Shown: positions 33,220 through 44,102, counted from the stretch's first letter. The stretch is 64,000 nt of DNA from Cyanobium sp. ATX 6F1 (GCF_024346315.1 NZ_JAGQCS010000006.1:1-64000); one strand, 5' to 3'. Notes: generated by a model from the letters alone, not told the origin. Made by a program: numbers and translations.

Positions 33220-34418
33220 CGGGCCAGGGCCTCCAGCAGCCGCTCCAGGGTGCCGGGCGGCAGGTCGCTGCGCAGCACCAGCCGCAACCTCGCCGTTCCC
33301 GCCGGCACCGTGGGTGGGCGGATCGCCACGCTCAGCAGGCCTGCGGCCTCCAGGTGCCGCTGCAGCTCCAGGGCCCGATCGTCTTCGCCCACCAGCAACG
33401 GCAGGATCGGCCCCTGGCCTGCCACCAGCGGCCAATCGGCCGCCGTCAGGGAAGTTCGCCAGCGCTCGGCACGCTCCAACAACTTCGACCCCAGGTCGGG
33501 GGTCTCCTCCAGCAGATCAAGGGCGGCCAGGGCTGCCGCCGCCAGGGGCGGGGCCAGGGCGGTGGAATAGCGGAAGGCGCCGGAGCGCTGCAGCAGCCAG
33601 TCGCCGAGCAGATCGCCCGTGGCCAGGAAGGCGCCACCACTGCCGAAGGCCTTGCCGAAGGTGCCGCTCACCAGGTGCACCCCCGCCAGCCCGTGGGCCA
33701 GCCCGCGTCCGCCGGGGCCCAGCACCCCCAGGGCATGGGCCTCATCGATCAGCAGCAGGGCCGAATGCCGTTGGCAGAGGGCCGACAGCGCCGGCAGATC
33801 GGGGCTGCTGCCCTCCATGCTGAACAGGCTCTCACTGAGCACCACCAGGCGCCGCACGGCAGAGCTGGCCCGTGCCTCGCCCAGCAGCCGATCCAGAGCG
33901 GCCAGGTCGTTGTGGGCGAAGCGGCGCAGCTGGGCGCCGGAGGCCTGTACCCCCACCAGCAGGGAGTGGTGGATCAGCCGGTCGGCGAGCACCAGGCTGT
34001 GGCGATCGGCCAGGGCCGCCACCGCAGCGATGTTGGCCTGGAAGCCACTGGGAAAGAGCAGCACCCGCTCCCGCCCCAGCCAGGCGGCCAGCCGCGCCTC
34101 CAGCTCCCCATGCACCGGCCGGCTGCCGCTCACCAGCCGCGAGGCCCCCGCCCCCACCCCACCCGAGGCGATCGCGGCGCAGGCGGCCGCCTGCAGGCGA
34201 GGGTGCTGGCTCAGGCCCAGGTAGTCATTGCTGGCCAGATCCAGCAGCGGGATGGCACCGGCCCCCTCTGGCCGCAGGCCCCCAGCCGCCGTGGGCTGGA
34301 AGGCACGCAGCAGGCGCCGGCGGGCGATCGGCAGGCGCTCCAGGGAGCGGCGCAGGGGATCAAGGGGGTCGGCGGCCAAGGGAAGCGGCAGGGCCCGGGG
34401 TGGCCGCAGTCTGGCCAA
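33210..34418 (-). CDS. bioF: 8-amino-7-oxononanoate synthase (KAPA synthase)
   Basis: A PLP enzyme of about 402 residues condensing pimeloyl-ACP with alanine. Motifs are LDLASNDYLGLSQHP, GAGASRLVSGSRPVHGELE, FPSGFQANIAAV, ESLFSMEGSSPDL, LIDEAHALGVLGPGGRG and the PLP lysine Lys256 in GTFGKAFGSGG. There is no ATG or GTG before the conserved region; TTG 34418 is the only plausible start and leaves just 12 bp to the divergent helicase gene. The long frame beyond it is antisense to the helicase and is excluded. Confidence 0.9.
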   Translation of the reverse strand: MARLRPPRALPLPLAADPLDPLRRSLERLPIARRRLLRAFQPTAAGGLRPEGAGAIPLLDLASNDYLGLSQHPRLQAAACAAIASGGVGAGASRLVSGSRPVHGELEARLAAWLGRERVLLFPSGFQANIAAVAALADRHSLVLADRLIHHSLLVGVQASGAQLRRFAHNDLAALDRLLGEARASSAVRRLVVLSESLFSMEGSSPDLPALSALCQRHSALLLIDEAHALGVLGPGGRGLAHGLAGVHLVSGTFGKAFGSGGAFLATGDLLGDWLLQRSGAFRYSTALAPPLAAAALAALDLLEETPDLGSKLLERAERWRTSLTAADWPLVAGQGPILPLLVGEDDRALELQRHLEAAGLLSVAIRPPTVPAGTARLRLVLRSDLPPGTLERLLEALARWR

Positions 34419-34430
34419 TAGGATTCCCTG

Positions 34431-37310
34431 ATGCTGATCGCCAGCTCCGACGTTCCGCCCCTGGAGGAGCTGTTCCCGTTTCCGCTGGATCCATTCCAGC
34501 TGGAGGCGATCGATGCGCTCAACCAGGGCCATTCGGTGGTAGTGAGCGCCCCCACCGGCTCGGGCAAGACCCTGGTGGGCGAGTACGCGATCTACCGGGC
34601 CCTGGCCCACGGCCAGAAGGTGTTCTACACCACACCCCTCAAGGCGCTCTCGAACCAGAAGCTGCGCGATTTCCGCGAGCAGTTCGGGGTCGAGAACGTC
34701 GGTCTGATGACCGGTGATCTGAGCGTGAACCGGGAGGCGAAGGTGGTGGTGATGACCACCGAGATCTTCCGCAACATGCTCTACGCGGAGGTGGATCGCG
34801 GCGACGATCCCCTCGCCGATGTGGAGGCGGTGGTGCTCGATGAGTGCCACTACATGAACGACTCCCAGCGGGGCACGGTCTGGGAGGAATCGATCATCCA
34901 TTGCCCACCTGCGGTGCAGCTGGTGGCGCTCTCGGCCACGGTGGCCAACGCCGGTCAGCTCACCGACTGGATCGACAAGGTGCACGGGCCCACCCGGCTG
35001 GTGCTGAGCGATTTCCGGCCGGTGCCCCTGGCCTTCAGTTTCTGCAGCGCCAAGGGGCTGCACCCCCTGCTCAATGATGCGGGCACCGGGCTGCACCCCA
35101 ACTGCAAGGTCTGGCGGGCGCCGAAAACCACCCACCGCCGCGGCCCCAAGACCCCCAGGCCGCCCCAGCCCGAGGCGGCGCCGCTGCCCTTCGTAGTGGC
35201 CCAGATGGCCGAGCGCGACATGCTGCCGGCGATCTACTTCATCTTCAGCCGCCGCGGCTGCGACAAGGCCGTGCGCGACCTGGGCCGGCTCAACCTGCTC
35301 ACCAACGAGGAGCAGTCCCGGGTGCGCGCGCGCCTGCAGGCCTTTGTGGCCTCCACCCCCGAGGCGGTGCGCGAAGGGGGCCACGATGACGCCCTGCTGC
35401 GCGGCATCGCCGCCCACCACGCCGGGGTGCTGCCCGCCTGGAAGGAACTGATCGAGGAGCTGTTCCAGCAGGGGCTGGTGAAGGTGGTGTTCGCCACCGA
35501 AACCCTCGCCGCCGGGATCAACATGCCCGCCCGCAGCACGGTGATCTCGGCCCTTTCCAAGCGCACCGACCGCGGCCACCGGCCGCTGATGGGCAGTGAG
35601 TTCCTGCAGATGGCGGGCCGGGCCGGCCGCCGCGGCCTCGACACCCAGGGCTATGTGGTGACGGTGCAGAGTCGCTTCGAGGGGGTGCGCGAAGCGGGGG
35701 AGCTGGCCACCAGCCCCGCCGATCCGCTCGTGAGCCAGTTCACCCCCAGCTACGGCATGGTGCTCAACCTGCTGCAGCGCTATGAGCTGCCCAAGGCCAA
35801 GGAACTGGTGGAGCGCAGCTTCGGCCGCTACCTGGCCACCCTCGATCTGGTCGACGACGAGCGCCGCATCACCGAACTGCGCCAACAGCTGGAGGGTCTT
35901 TCGGGCAGTGTCACCGATGTGCCCTGGGACGCCTTCGAACTCTATGAAAAGGAGCGGGCCAGGCTGCGGGAGGAGCGGCGCATCCTGCGGATCCTGCAGC
36001 AGCAGGCGGAGGAAACCCTGGCCCATGAGCTCACCCTCGCCCTGCGATTCGCCAGTGAGGGCACTTTGGTGAGCCTCAAGGCACCCCAGCTCAAGGGTCG
36101 GGTCACACCGGCGGTGATCGTGGCCAAGGTGGAGGGCAGCGGTCAGTTCCCGCTGCTGCTCTGCCTCACCGATGAGAACGTCTGGATCCTGGTGCCCTGC
36201 CATGCGGTGGTGAGCCTCCATGCGGAGCTCAGCTGCCTGCAGGTGCGCGAGGTGGACGCCCCAGAGCTGCACCACCCCGGTGAGCTGCGCCACGGCGACC
36301 AGGCCAGTGGCGGTCTGGCCCTTGCGGTGGGCTCCATGGCCCGGCGCCACGACATGGCCACCCCCCAGTACGACCTGGCCGGGGAAGTGAAGGCCCAGGC
36401 GCTGCTGGTGCACCAACTGGAGCTGGCCCTCGAACTCCATCCCGCCCACAGCACCGGCGATCGCAAGCAGATCAAGAAGCAGCACCGGCGCATGGAGGAA
36501 CTCGAGGAGGAGATCGGCGAACGCCAGCGGCTGCTGCACCACCGCTCCAACCGCCACTGGGACACCTTCCTGGCCCTGATCGAAATCCTGCGCTTCTTCG
36601 GCTGCCTGGAGGATCTCGAGCCCACCGACATCGGCCGCACCGTGGCGTCCCTCCGGGGCGACAACGAACTCTGGCTGGGGCTGGCGCTGATGAGCGGCCA
36701 CCTCGATGAGCTCGAACCCGCCGAGCTGGCGGCGGTGCTGGAGGCCATCTCCACGGAGGTGAATCGCCCCGATCTCTGGAGCGCCTTCAACACCCCGCCC
36801 GCCGCCGAGGAGGCCCTGCACGATCTGGGCGGCATCCGCCGGGAGCTGCTGCGCCAGCAGGAGCGGGCCGCCGTGGTGATGCCCCTCTGGTACGAGCCGG
36901 AGCTGATGGGGCTGGTGCATTCCTGGGCCAAGGGCACCAGCTGGAACGACCTGATCGCGGGCACCTCCCTCGATGAGGGCGATGTGGTGCGGATCATGCG
37001 CCGCACGGTGGATCTGCTGGCCCAGATCCCCTACGGCGAGGCCCTCAGCGAGCAGCTGCGCGGCAAGGCCCGACTGGCCCTCAAGGCGATCAACCGCTTC
37101 CCGGTCTGCGAGCCGATCGATCTGCTGAGCCCCGTGGGGGCGGGCCTCAATCCGGCCACGGCCAAGGCCGTGCCGCCACCACCCACTCCTGGCACGACAT
37201 CGGCCAATTCCCCAGCTGCAGAGCCCCAGATCACGGGTGATGATCTCAACGGCAGCAGTGGCCCCGAAGCCAGCTCAAGCGAAGGGAGCCTCACGGAACA
37301 GGCGGCCTGA
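34431..37310 (+). CDS. DExH-box (Ski2/Mtr4-like) RNA helicase
   Basis: A 959-residue protein with helicase motifs I APTGSGKT (40-47), Ia TTPLKALSNQK, II DECH (137-140), III SAT (168-170) and VI QMAGRAGRRG. A long C-terminal part with basic, coiled-coil and helical regions carries the Ski2-type signature LVSQFTPSYGMVLNLL after motif VI. These proteins unwind RNA; the cyanobacterial homologues are not assigned a substrate. The last 60 residues are Pro/Ser/Ala-rich and probably disordered. It is divergent from bioF with a 12-bp gap. Confidence 0.93.
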   Translation: MLIASSDVPPLEELFPFPLDPFQLEAIDALNQGHSVVVSAPTGSGKTLVGEYAIYRALAHGQKVFYTTPLKALSNQKLRDFREQFGVENVGLMTGDLSVNREAKVVVMTTEIFRNMLYAEVDRGDDPLADVEAVVLDECHYMNDSQRGTVWEESIIHCPPAVQLVALSATVANAGQLTDWIDKVHGPTRLVLSDFRPVPLAFSFCSAKGLHPLLNDAGTGLHPNCKVWRAPKTTHRRGPKTPRPPQPEAAPLPFVVAQMAERDMLPAIYFIFSRRGCDKAVRDLGRLNLLTNEEQSRVRARLQAFVASTPEAVREGGHDDALLRGIAAHHAGVLPAWKELIEELFQQGLVKVVFATETLAAGINMPARSTVISALSKRTDRGHRPLMGSEFLQMAGRAGRRGLDTQGYVVTVQSRFEGVREAGELATSPADPLVSQFTPSYGMVLNLLQRYELPKAKELVERSFGRYLATLDLVDDERRITELRQQLEGLSGSVTDVPWDAFELYEKERARLREERRILRILQQQAEETLAHELTLALRFASEGTLVSLKAPQLKGRVTPAVIVAKVEGSGQFPLLLCLTDENVWILVPCHAVVSLHAELSCLQVREVDAPELHHPGELRHGDQASGGLALAVGSMARRHDMATPQYDLAGEVKAQALLVHQLELALELHPAHSTGDRKQIKKQHRRMEELEEEIGERQRLLHHRSNRHWDTFLALIEILRFFGCLEDLEPTDIGRTVASLRGDNELWLGLALMSGHLDELEPAELAAVLEAISTEVNRPDLWSAFNTPPAAEEALHDLGGIRRELLRQQERAAVVMPLWYEPELMGLVHSWAKGTSWNDLIAGTSLDEGDVVRIMRRTVDLLAQIPYGEALSEQLRGKARLALKAINRFPVCEPIDLLSPVGAGLNPATAKAVPPPPTPGTTSANSPAAEPQITGDDLNGSSGPEASSSEGSLTEQAA

Positions 37311-37314
37311 GGAA

Positions 37315-38610
37315 TCAGATCGCCAACCGCTCCCAGATCACGCTCAGGTTCGCCTGGTGCAGATCGGTGGCGAAGCATTCCGCCAGCTGCCCGGGGCCCA
37401 GCCGCGCCGTGACGGCCGGATCAGCTTCGAGGTTGGCGCGGAAGTTGCCGCCTTCTGTGTTCCAGGCGCTGTGGGCGTGCTCCTGGACGATCCGGTAGGC
37501 CTCCTCGCGGCTGAGGCCGCTCTCCACCAGGGCCAGCAGCACCCGCTGGCTGAACACCACACCGCCATACACATTCAGGTTGCGCGCCATGTTCGCGGGG
37601 TAGACCCCCAGGCCCCTGATCACCGCGGTCATCTCCCGCAGCATGAAGTGCAGGGTCACTGAGCAATCCGGCAGCATCATGCGCTCCACGGAGCTGTGGC
37701 TGATGTCGCGCTCGTGCCAGAGGGCCACGTTCTCCAGGGCCGCCACCGTGTAGCTGCGCAGCACCCGCGCCAGGCCGGAGATGCGCTCGCTGCGGATCGG
37801 ATTGCGCTTGTGGGGCATCGCCGAGCTGCCCTTCTGGCCCTTGGCGAAGTTCTCCTCCACCTCCAGCACATCGGTGCGCTGCAGGTTGCGGATTTCGGTG
37901 GAGATCCGCTCCAGGGTCGCCCCCACCAGCGCCAGGGTCTGCACGTACTCGGCGTGGCGGTCGCGGGAGATCACCTGGGTGCTGGCGGTGTCAGGCACCA
38001 GGCCCAGTGCCGCGCAGGTGAGCGCCTCCACCTGGGGATCGGTGTTGGCGTAGGTGCCCATGGCGCCGCTGATCTGGCCCACGGCCACCACGGTTTCCAG
38101 GCGCTCCAGTCGCTCGCGGTTGCGCTCGCTCTCCGCCAGCCAGCCCGCCACCTTGAAGCCGAAGGTGATCGGTTCGCCATGGATGGCATGGGATCGCCCG
38201 ATCATCACCGTGCCCTTGTGGGCCCGGGCCAGCTCCCTGAGCGCTGCGGCCAGGGCATCGAGTTCGGTGCGCAGCACCGCCACCGAGGCCTTCAGCTGCA
38301 GGGCCAGGCCGGTGTCGAGCACATCTGAGCTGGTCATGCCCACGTGGATGTGGCGGCCCGCCTCGCCCACGTGCTCGTTCACATTGGTGAGGAAGGCGAT
38401 CACGTCGTGGCGCACCTCCGCCTCGATCGCCTCGATCCGCTCCACCTCAAAGCTCGCCTTGGCCCTGATCTCCGCCAGGGCTTCGGCCGGCACCCGCCCC
38501 AGCTGGCTCTGGGCGGCCGTGGCGGCGATCTCCACATCCAGCCAGCTCTGGAACTTGGCCTGCTCGCTCCAGATGCGCCCCATCTCGGGGAGGGTGTAAC
38601 GCTCGATCAA
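37315..38610 (-). CDS. purB: Adenylosuccinate lyase
   Basis: A 431-residue enzyme of purine synthesis that eliminates fumarate from SAICAR and from adenylosuccinate. It begins (M)IERYTLPEMGRIWSEQAKF, and contains HVGMTSSDVLDT, the TQVISRDRHAEY block and the fumarase/aspartase-type signature GSSAMPHKRNPI. The start is TTG 38610, which gives the family N-terminus and length; no ATG is available. Convergent with the helicase (4-bp gap) and divergent from tlyA. Confidence 0.96.
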   Translation of the reverse strand: MIERYTLPEMGRIWSEQAKFQSWLDVEIAATAAQSQLGRVPAEALAEIRAKASFEVERIEAIEAEVRHDVIAFLTNVNEHVGEAGRHIHVGMTSSDVLDTGLALQLKASVAVLRTELDALAAALRELARAHKGTVMIGRSHAIHGEPITFGFKVAGWLAESERNRERLERLETVVAVGQISGAMGTYANTDPQVEALTCAALGLVPDTASTQVISRDRHAEYVQTLALVGATLERISTEIRNLQRTDVLEVEENFAKGQKGSSAMPHKRNPIRSERISGLARVLRSYTVAALENVALWHERDISHSSVERMMLPDCSVTLHFMLREMTAVIRGLGVYPANMARNLNVYGGVVFSQRVLLALVESGLSREEAYRIVQEHAHSAWNTEGGNFRANLEADPAVTARLGPGQLAECFATDLHQANLSVIWERLAI

Positions 38611-38707
38611 GGGCCAGCGCCTGGCGACGTCGCACCCAATGTATGGGGCAGGCCACCCGGCGCAGCCTGCGGCTTTGGTTCTGTTTCGGCTGTGGTTGGA
38701 TGACGCC

Positions 38708-39589
38708 ATGGCCCGAAAACGCCGGCTGGATCTGCATTTACTGGCCCTGGGTCTGGTGGAGAGCCGCCAGCAGGCCCAGCAGCTGATCCGTGCCGGCCGG
38801 GTGCGCGCCGGCGATCGGGTGCTGGACAAGCCCGGCATGGAGGTGGCGCTGGAACTGGAGCCCCAGGTGAGCCAGCCCCCACGCTTCGTCTCCCGTGGCG
38901 GCGAGAAGCTGGTGCGGGCCCTCGAGACGTTCCCGATCCAGGTGGAGGGTCGGATCTGCCTCGATGGGGGCATCTCCACCGGTGGCTTCAGTGACTGCCT
39001 CCTGCAGCACGGCGCCCAGCGGATCTACGGCATCGATGTGGGCTACGGCCAGACCGCCTGGAGCCTGCGCACCGATCCCCGGCTGGTGCTCAAGGAGCGC
39101 ACCAACCTGCGCCACCTGCGGCCCGAGCAGCTCTACGGGCCCCACGATCCCAGGCCGGATCTGGCGGTGGCCGATGTGTCGTTCATCTCCCTGGCCCTGG
39201 TGTTGCCCGCCCTGAAGGGGTTGATGGCACCAGAGGGTCAGGAGGCGGTGCTTCTGGTCAAACCCCAGTTCGAGGTGGGGCGAGCCCGGGTGGGCAAAGG
39301 CGGTGTGGTGCGGGATCCCGAGGCCCACGTCGATGCGATCGAAGCGGTGATCGCAGCGGCGGATCGGCTGGGTTGGCGCGCAGCCGGGCTGGTGGCCTCA
39401 CCGATCACCGGGCCGGCCGGCAACCACGAGTACCTGCTCTGGATGCGGGACGAATGTTTTGACCGCGTTGGATCCAACGGGGAGGGATCGAACACGCCGC
39501 TGACCACGCCGACGCTGGATCGAAGCGCCATCAAACATCTGGTGGCCAGCACCCTGAGCCATAAAGAAGCCGACCAACCCTCGGGTTGA
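38708..39589 (+). CDS. tlyA: TlyA family rRNA (cytidine-2'-O)-methyltransferase
   Basis: A 293-residue protein with an N-terminal S4 RNA-binding domain (residues 1-60, RRLDLHLLALGLVESRQQAQQLIRAGRV) and an FtsJ-like methyltransferase domain with SRGGEKLVRAL, the SAM motif LDGGISTGGFSDCLL, DVGYGQ and ADVSFISL. TlyA proteins methylate ribose 2'-OH in 16S/23S rRNA. The C-terminal 35 residues are variable. The terminator hairpin of glnB overlaps its stop codon. Confidence 0.9.
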   Translation: MARKRRLDLHLLALGLVESRQQAQQLIRAGRVRAGDRVLDKPGMEVALELEPQVSQPPRFVSRGGEKLVRALETFPIQVEGRICLDGGISTGGFSDCLLQHGAQRIYGIDVGYGQTAWSLRTDPRLVLKERTNLRHLRPEQLYGPHDPRPDLAVADVSFISLALVLPALKGLMAPEGQEAVLLVKPQFEVGRARVGKGGVVRDPEAHVDAIEAVIAAADRLGWRAAGLVASPITGPAGNHEYLLWMRDECFDRVGSNGEGSNTPLTTPTLDRSAIKHLVASTLSHKEADQPSG

Positions 39590-39594
39590 TCGGC
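39569..39594 (-). terminator. Terminator of glnB
   Basis: Read on the minus strand, GCCGATCAACC and GGTTGGTCGGC form an 11-bp stem (one wobble) followed by TTCTTTAT. It lies 30 bp after the glnB stop and overlaps the last codons of the convergent tlyA gene, so it may act in both directions. Confidence 0.75.
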
Positions 39595-39623
39595 ACAGGA
39601 GCAGACCCTTGATTCAGGGGCGC

Positions 39624-40327
<704 letters not shown>

Positions 40328-40741
40328 ATGGCTGCCCCAGCTCCCAGCGCCCTCACCACCACGCCTCTGTACGGCCAGCGGGAGATCGAGCAGGCCCAGC
40401 TGATCTGCTTCGACAACCCCTCCACGGGCCGTCCCTACGAAGTGTCGATCACCCTGCCGGAGTTCACCTGCCTTTGCCCGTTCTCGGGCTACCCGGATTT
40501 CGCGGTGCTGCGCCTGATCTACGAGCCCGGCCCCCGGGTCCTTGAGCTCAAGGCGCTCAAGCTCTATGTGAACAGCTGGCGCGACCGCTCGATCTCCCAC
40601 GAGGAGGTGGTCAACCGCATCCTGGATGATCTGGTGGCGGCGGCCCAACCCGACTGGATCCAGCTCGAGGCTGATTTCAACCCCCGCGGCAACGTGCACA
40701 CGGTGGTTCGGGTCAGCCATGGCACCCGTCATCTCGGCTGA
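40328..40741 (+). CDS. queF: NADPH-dependent 7-cyano-7-deazaguanine reductase
   Basis: A 137-residue unimodular QueF reducing preQ0 to preQ1 in queuosine synthesis. The active-site segment is [15 protein letters not shown] with nucleophile Cys50 and Asp57; the NADPH-binding QueF motif appears as [14 protein letters not shown], with SHE following. Cys48 is an extra cysteine where Ser is common. The 3' end overlaps ccs1 by 13 bp on the other strand. Confidence 0.95.
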   Translation: MAAPAPSALTTTPLYGQREIEQAQLICFDNPSTGRPYEVSITLPEFTCLCPFSGYPDFAVLRLIYEPGPRVLELKALKLYVNSWRDRSISHEEVVNRILDDLVAAAQPDWIQLEADFNPRGNVHTVVRVSHGTRHLG

Positions 40742-42075
40742 GGCTGCTGCAGGGAGCCCAGCAGCTGCGGCAGTTCGCTGGCGAAGGCGGTGAGGTTGCG
40801 GTTGCAGAGCCCACCCACATGCAGGCGCTGGCGCCCGTCCTCCGCGATCGCCCACAACTGGCGGGTGGCCACCAGGCTGAGGCCGCAACCCACCAGGGCA
40901 ATGGCGAAGCCGGCGTAGACCAGTGGCACCCCCGGATCGCGCTTGAGCAGCAGGCCACTGGCGGGCAGGATCGAGGCCACCCGAAGGGGCAGGCCGTTCA
41001 CTTCCAGGGCCTCGCCGCCGGGAATGAGCCGGCCCAGCAGGCTGGCGTCGCTGGCATAGATCTCCACCGGTCCGGCCTCGTTGGTCACGCTCAGCAGCAC
41101 GGGATCGGTGCCATCGGGGCGGGTGGGCAGCACCAATCCCCAGATCTGATTCCCGAGTTGGGGAAAGCTCTGCAGCGGCAGCTCCAGCAGCGGGCTTTTG
41201 CCCAATTGCAGCGTGATCGCCGCCAAAGCCCAGTCCGCCTGGTAGATGGTCATGCCCTGGTGGCGCAGGGGGTGGTTGACGCTGATCTCGGCGCGTTGCT
41301 CCAGGGCTGGGGCATCAGCCTGGGGGGGGTTCTTGAGCAGCAAGCGCGAGCGGAACTGCTCAGGACGCCCGGCGGGGTCGCGGTCGATGCCGAACTGCTC
41401 AAGCACCAAGGTCAGCTGGCCCTCGCCGCGGCGATCGAGCAACTCGAGCTCGTGGCCCGGGGCCAGAAAGCGCTCCACCCGCTGGCCCCCCAGCGCTCCC
41501 CAGGCCGATCCCACCAACAGCACCACAAGCCCCGCATGCACCAGCAGGGGCCCCACCCGACCGGCCACGCCCTTGCGGGCCGCCAGTCGACCCGCCTGGC
41601 TTTGAACTCGCCAGCCCCGGGCCGTGAGCAGGGCCCCCAGGCGTTCGAGATCGGCCTGGGGTTCTGGGGAGGCCACGGTCTCCGCCACGCTCAGCTTGCT
41701 GAGCTGGCGCGGGGAGCTGTAGTCGACCCAGCGCAGGGCGGCGCGCAGGGCCGGCCACTGGCGGCGCCAGCTGCACAGCACCAGGGACAGCCCCAGCCAG
41801 CCCAGCAGCGCCAGGAACCAGTCACTGGAATAGAGGTGATCCAGCTGGAGGGCCAGGATCCCGTCCCCGCGCACCAACCCCAGCCAGGGGGTTTCGTCGT
41901 AGAGGCGGTGATAAAACTCGCTGCTTTCCTGCTGGGGGATCGCGGTGCCCAGCCCGCTGGCGATGGCCACGACCAACAGCAGCACGATCGCCAGCCGCAG
42001 ATCTGAAATCCACGCGGCCACTCGGCCCAGGGCATTCAGCAACGGTGCGACCAAGGTGGGCGAGGCAGAGGTCAT
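40729..42075 (-). CDS. ccs1: System II cytochrome c biogenesis protein Ccs1 (CcsB)
   Basis: A 448-residue membrane protein of the ResB/Ccs1 family, which with CcsA delivers and attaches heme to c-type cytochromes on the lumenal side. Three N-terminal membrane segments are seen ([64 protein letters not shown]), followed by a large soluble domain and a final helix ([20 protein letters not shown]). It overlaps ccdA by 4 bp, a functional pairing. Confidence 0.92.
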   Translation of the reverse strand: MTSASPTLVAPLLNALGRVAAWISDLRLAIVLLLVVAIASGLGTAIPQQESSEFYHRLYDETPWLGLVRGDGILALQLDHLYSSDWFLALLGWLGLSLVLCSWRRQWPALRAALRWVDYSSPRQLSKLSVAETVASPEPQADLERLGALLTARGWRVQSQAGRLAARKGVAGRVGPLLVHAGLVVLLVGSAWGALGGQRVERFLAPGHELELLDRRGEGQLTLVLEQFGIDRDPAGRPEQFRSRLLLKNPPQADAPALEQRAEISVNHPLRHQGMTIYQADWALAAITLQLGKSPLLELPLQSFPQLGNQIWGLVLPTRPDGTDPVLLSVTNEAGPVEIYASDASLLGRLIPGGEALEVNGLPLRVASILPASGLLLKRDPGVPLVYAGFAIALVGCGLSLVATRQLWAIAEDGRQRLHVGGLCNRNLTAFASELPQLLGSLQQPQPR

Positions 42076-42806
42076 GGCAGCTGGGCCAGAAGTGTGAGGC
42101 CGCCGGTGAGCACCAGCACGACGCCACTGATCGCCGGAACCCAGCGTCCGACGGACCGCAGGGCCAGCAGGCTCGGCAGGCTGGCCGCCAGGGTTCCCGC
42201 CAGCAGCAGGGGCAGCACCTGGCCCAGGCCGAAGCAGGCCAGCAGCACCATGCCCACCACCGGTTTGCCGTTCTGGGCCATCCAGGCCAGCAGCACTGCC
42301 AGCACCGGCGTGGTGCAGGGGGAGGCCGCCAGTCCGAAGGCCAGGCCCGCCGCCAGGGGCGCCAGGGGGGCCGGCACCCGTTGGCGCCAGCGATCCGGGT
42401 CGGGGCCGGTGGGCAGGCGGAACGTCAGCAGGCCCAGCAGGTTGAGGCCCATCACCAGGGCCAGGGCCGCCACCAGCCCTGAAATCAGACCCGGAACGCG
42501 CCCATAGAACAGACCCAAAAGGCCGCTGGCCAGCCCCAGCAGCACCAGCGACGCGACAATGCCGAGCCCAAAACTGACGCTGCGCACCCAGGGCCGCCGC
42601 TGCCGGTCGCTGAAGCCGGCCAGATAGGCCAGGGTCACGGGCAGCAGCCCGAGCGAGCAGGGGCCGAGGCTGGTGAGCAGACCTCCGGCAAAGACGATCG
42701 CCAGGGTGATCGGACCAGGTGCCGCCAGGGAGGCGCGCAGCAGCTGTTCAGTCCAGCGGGCCAGATCCGCCAGCTGGTCGGCGAGGGAGAGACCGAGGTC
42801 GGTCAT
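42072..42806 (-). CDS. ccdA: Thiol-disulfide transporter CcdA
   Basis: A 244-residue, six-helix protein of the CcdA/DsbD family carrying reducing equivalents across the thylakoid membrane to keep apocytochrome cysteines reduced. The paired redox cysteines are Cys50 (LGPCSLG) and Cys164 (ASPCTTP). ATG 42806 ([11 protein letters not shown]) is preferred over a start 15 bases upstream. It precedes ccs1, forming a cytochrome c maturation pair. Confidence 0.93.
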   Translation of the reverse strand: MTDLGLSLADQLADLARWTEQLLRASLAAPGPITLAIVFAGGLLTSLGPCSLGLLPVTLAYLAGFSDRQRRPWVRSVSFGLGIVASLVLLGLASGLLGLFYGRVPGLISGLVAALALVMGLNLLGLLTFRLPTGPDPDRWRQRVPAPLAPLAAGLAFGLAASPCTTPVLAVLLAWMAQNGKPVVGMVLLACFGLGQVLPLLLAGTLAASLPSLLALRSVGRWVPAISGVVLVLTGGLTLLAQLP

Positions 42807-42824
42807 GGGGGCCCGGTGCAAGTG

Positions 42825-44042
42825 TCACCCTATCGGGGCGACCCCCTGCCTCCGTCGGCGGGGACGGCCCGGATCCACCCCTGCCGATTCCAGTGAGCAA
42901 CGGATCAGCAGGCCGGCGGTGAGCAGGCTGGAGAGCAGTGAATTGCCGCCGTAGCTGATCAGAGGCAAGGGCAAGCCGGTGGTGGGCATCGCACCGCTGG
43001 CGACGGCGATGTTCAGAATCGACTGGCCCACCAGCAGGGTGGTGCAGCCGATGGCGATCAGCCGCAGCTGGTTGCTGCGGCAGCTCAGAGCCACCCGCAG
43101 CCCCACGAAGCCGAACAACAGCAGGAACAGCAGCAGCATCACCGAGCCGATGTAGCCGAACTCCTCGGCGAACACCGCGAAGATGAAATCCGTTGACTGG
43201 ATGGGCAGGTATTGAAGTTTCTGGGTGGAGAGGCCGAAACCCTCACCCAGGGGCCCGCCGGAGCCGATGGCCAGAAGGCTCTGCACCAGCTGGTAACCGT
43301 CCCCCTGGGCATCTTTCCAGGGGTTCAGGAACGACGTCACCCTCACCCGCTGGTAGGTGTTGATCAAGATGCTGCTCACCCCGACAAGCCCCCCCGCCAA
43401 GGCCGTGGCCAGCAGGGCGCCCAGGTTGAGGCCGGAGGCCAGGGCCATCAACCACAGCAGCAGGCCCGTCAGGGCGGCTGTGCTCAGGTTGGGTTGCTTG
43501 AGGATCAGCAGGATCAGAGCGCCGAACACCGTCAGCCAGAGCAGCTTCTGGTCGATGGCGATGCGCTTCCAGTGGGCAAACAGGGCAGCCCCCTGCAGGA
43601 CCACGAAGGGCTTGACCAGCTCAGATGGTTGGATCTGGATCGGACCGACCACCAGCCAACGGCTGGCGCCGTTCACGGTGCTGCCGGCCACCAGGGTGGC
43701 GGCCACCAGGAGGCCCCCCAGCAACAGGGCGGGGCCGGCCAGCTTGGACCAACGGCGAATGTTCACCCGCAGGGCCAGCAGCAGCAGCCCCCAGCTGGCC
43801 GCCAGCCAGAGCAGCTGACGTTTGAGGTAGTAAGCGGCGTCGCCCATTTCCCGCTCGGCCACCCACCAGCTGGCTGATGTGAGGATCAGGATGCCCAGCA
43901 GGCTCCAGAGCGCCACCAGACCCAGCAAGAGCCTCGCTTCAGCGGGCCAGAGGGCAAAGGGAAGCGGTAGGAAACCTTTGGCGGAGGCCTCTGGGCTCGG
44001 GATCGAGCTGGGGGGACGGTTCGCAATGCCGGGCAAGGCCAT
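42825..44042 (-). CDS. ftsW: FtsW/RodA/SpoVE family peptidoglycan glycosyltransferase
   Basis: A 405-residue polytopic SEDS protein with GSTVNGASRWLVVGPIQIQPSELVKP, the GLSTQKLQYLPIQSTDFIFAVFAEEFG loop and the C-terminal PTTGLPLPLISYGGNSL signature. These polymerise septal or lateral-wall glycan with a cognate PBP. The QSTDFIFAVFAEE and LPLISYGG motifs favour FtsW, although the RodA paralogue is hard to exclude without alignment. It sits 18 bp upstream of ccdA. Confidence 0.88.
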   Translation of the reverse strand: MALPGIANRPPSSIPSPEASAKGFLPLPFALWPAEARLLLGLVALWSLLGILILTSASWWVAEREMGDAAYYLKRQLLWLAASWGLLLLALRVNIRRWSKLAGPALLLGGLLVAATLVAGSTVNGASRWLVVGPIQIQPSELVKPFVVLQGAALFAHWKRIAIDQKLLWLTVFGALILLILKQPNLSTAALTGLLLWLMALASGLNLGALLATALAGGLVGVSSILINTYQRVRVTSFLNPWKDAQGDGYQLVQSLLAIGSGGPLGEGFGLSTQKLQYLPIQSTDFIFAVFAEEFGYIGSVMLLLFLLLFGFVGLRVALSCRSNQLRLIAIGCTTLLVGQSILNIAVASGAMPTTGLPLPLISYGGNSLLSSLLTAGLLIRCSLESAGVDPGRPRRRRQGVAPIG

Positions 44043-44102
44043 GGGCTCAGGAAAGCTTCATCGTCAGCTGGACATGGGCCGCTCACGCCCGAGTGTACGG
44101 AC

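Noticed and set aside
34419-36920. The long upstream extension of the bioF frame
   Set aside because: It lies antisense to the helicase; the bioF family starts near residue 1 of the TTG 34418 form.
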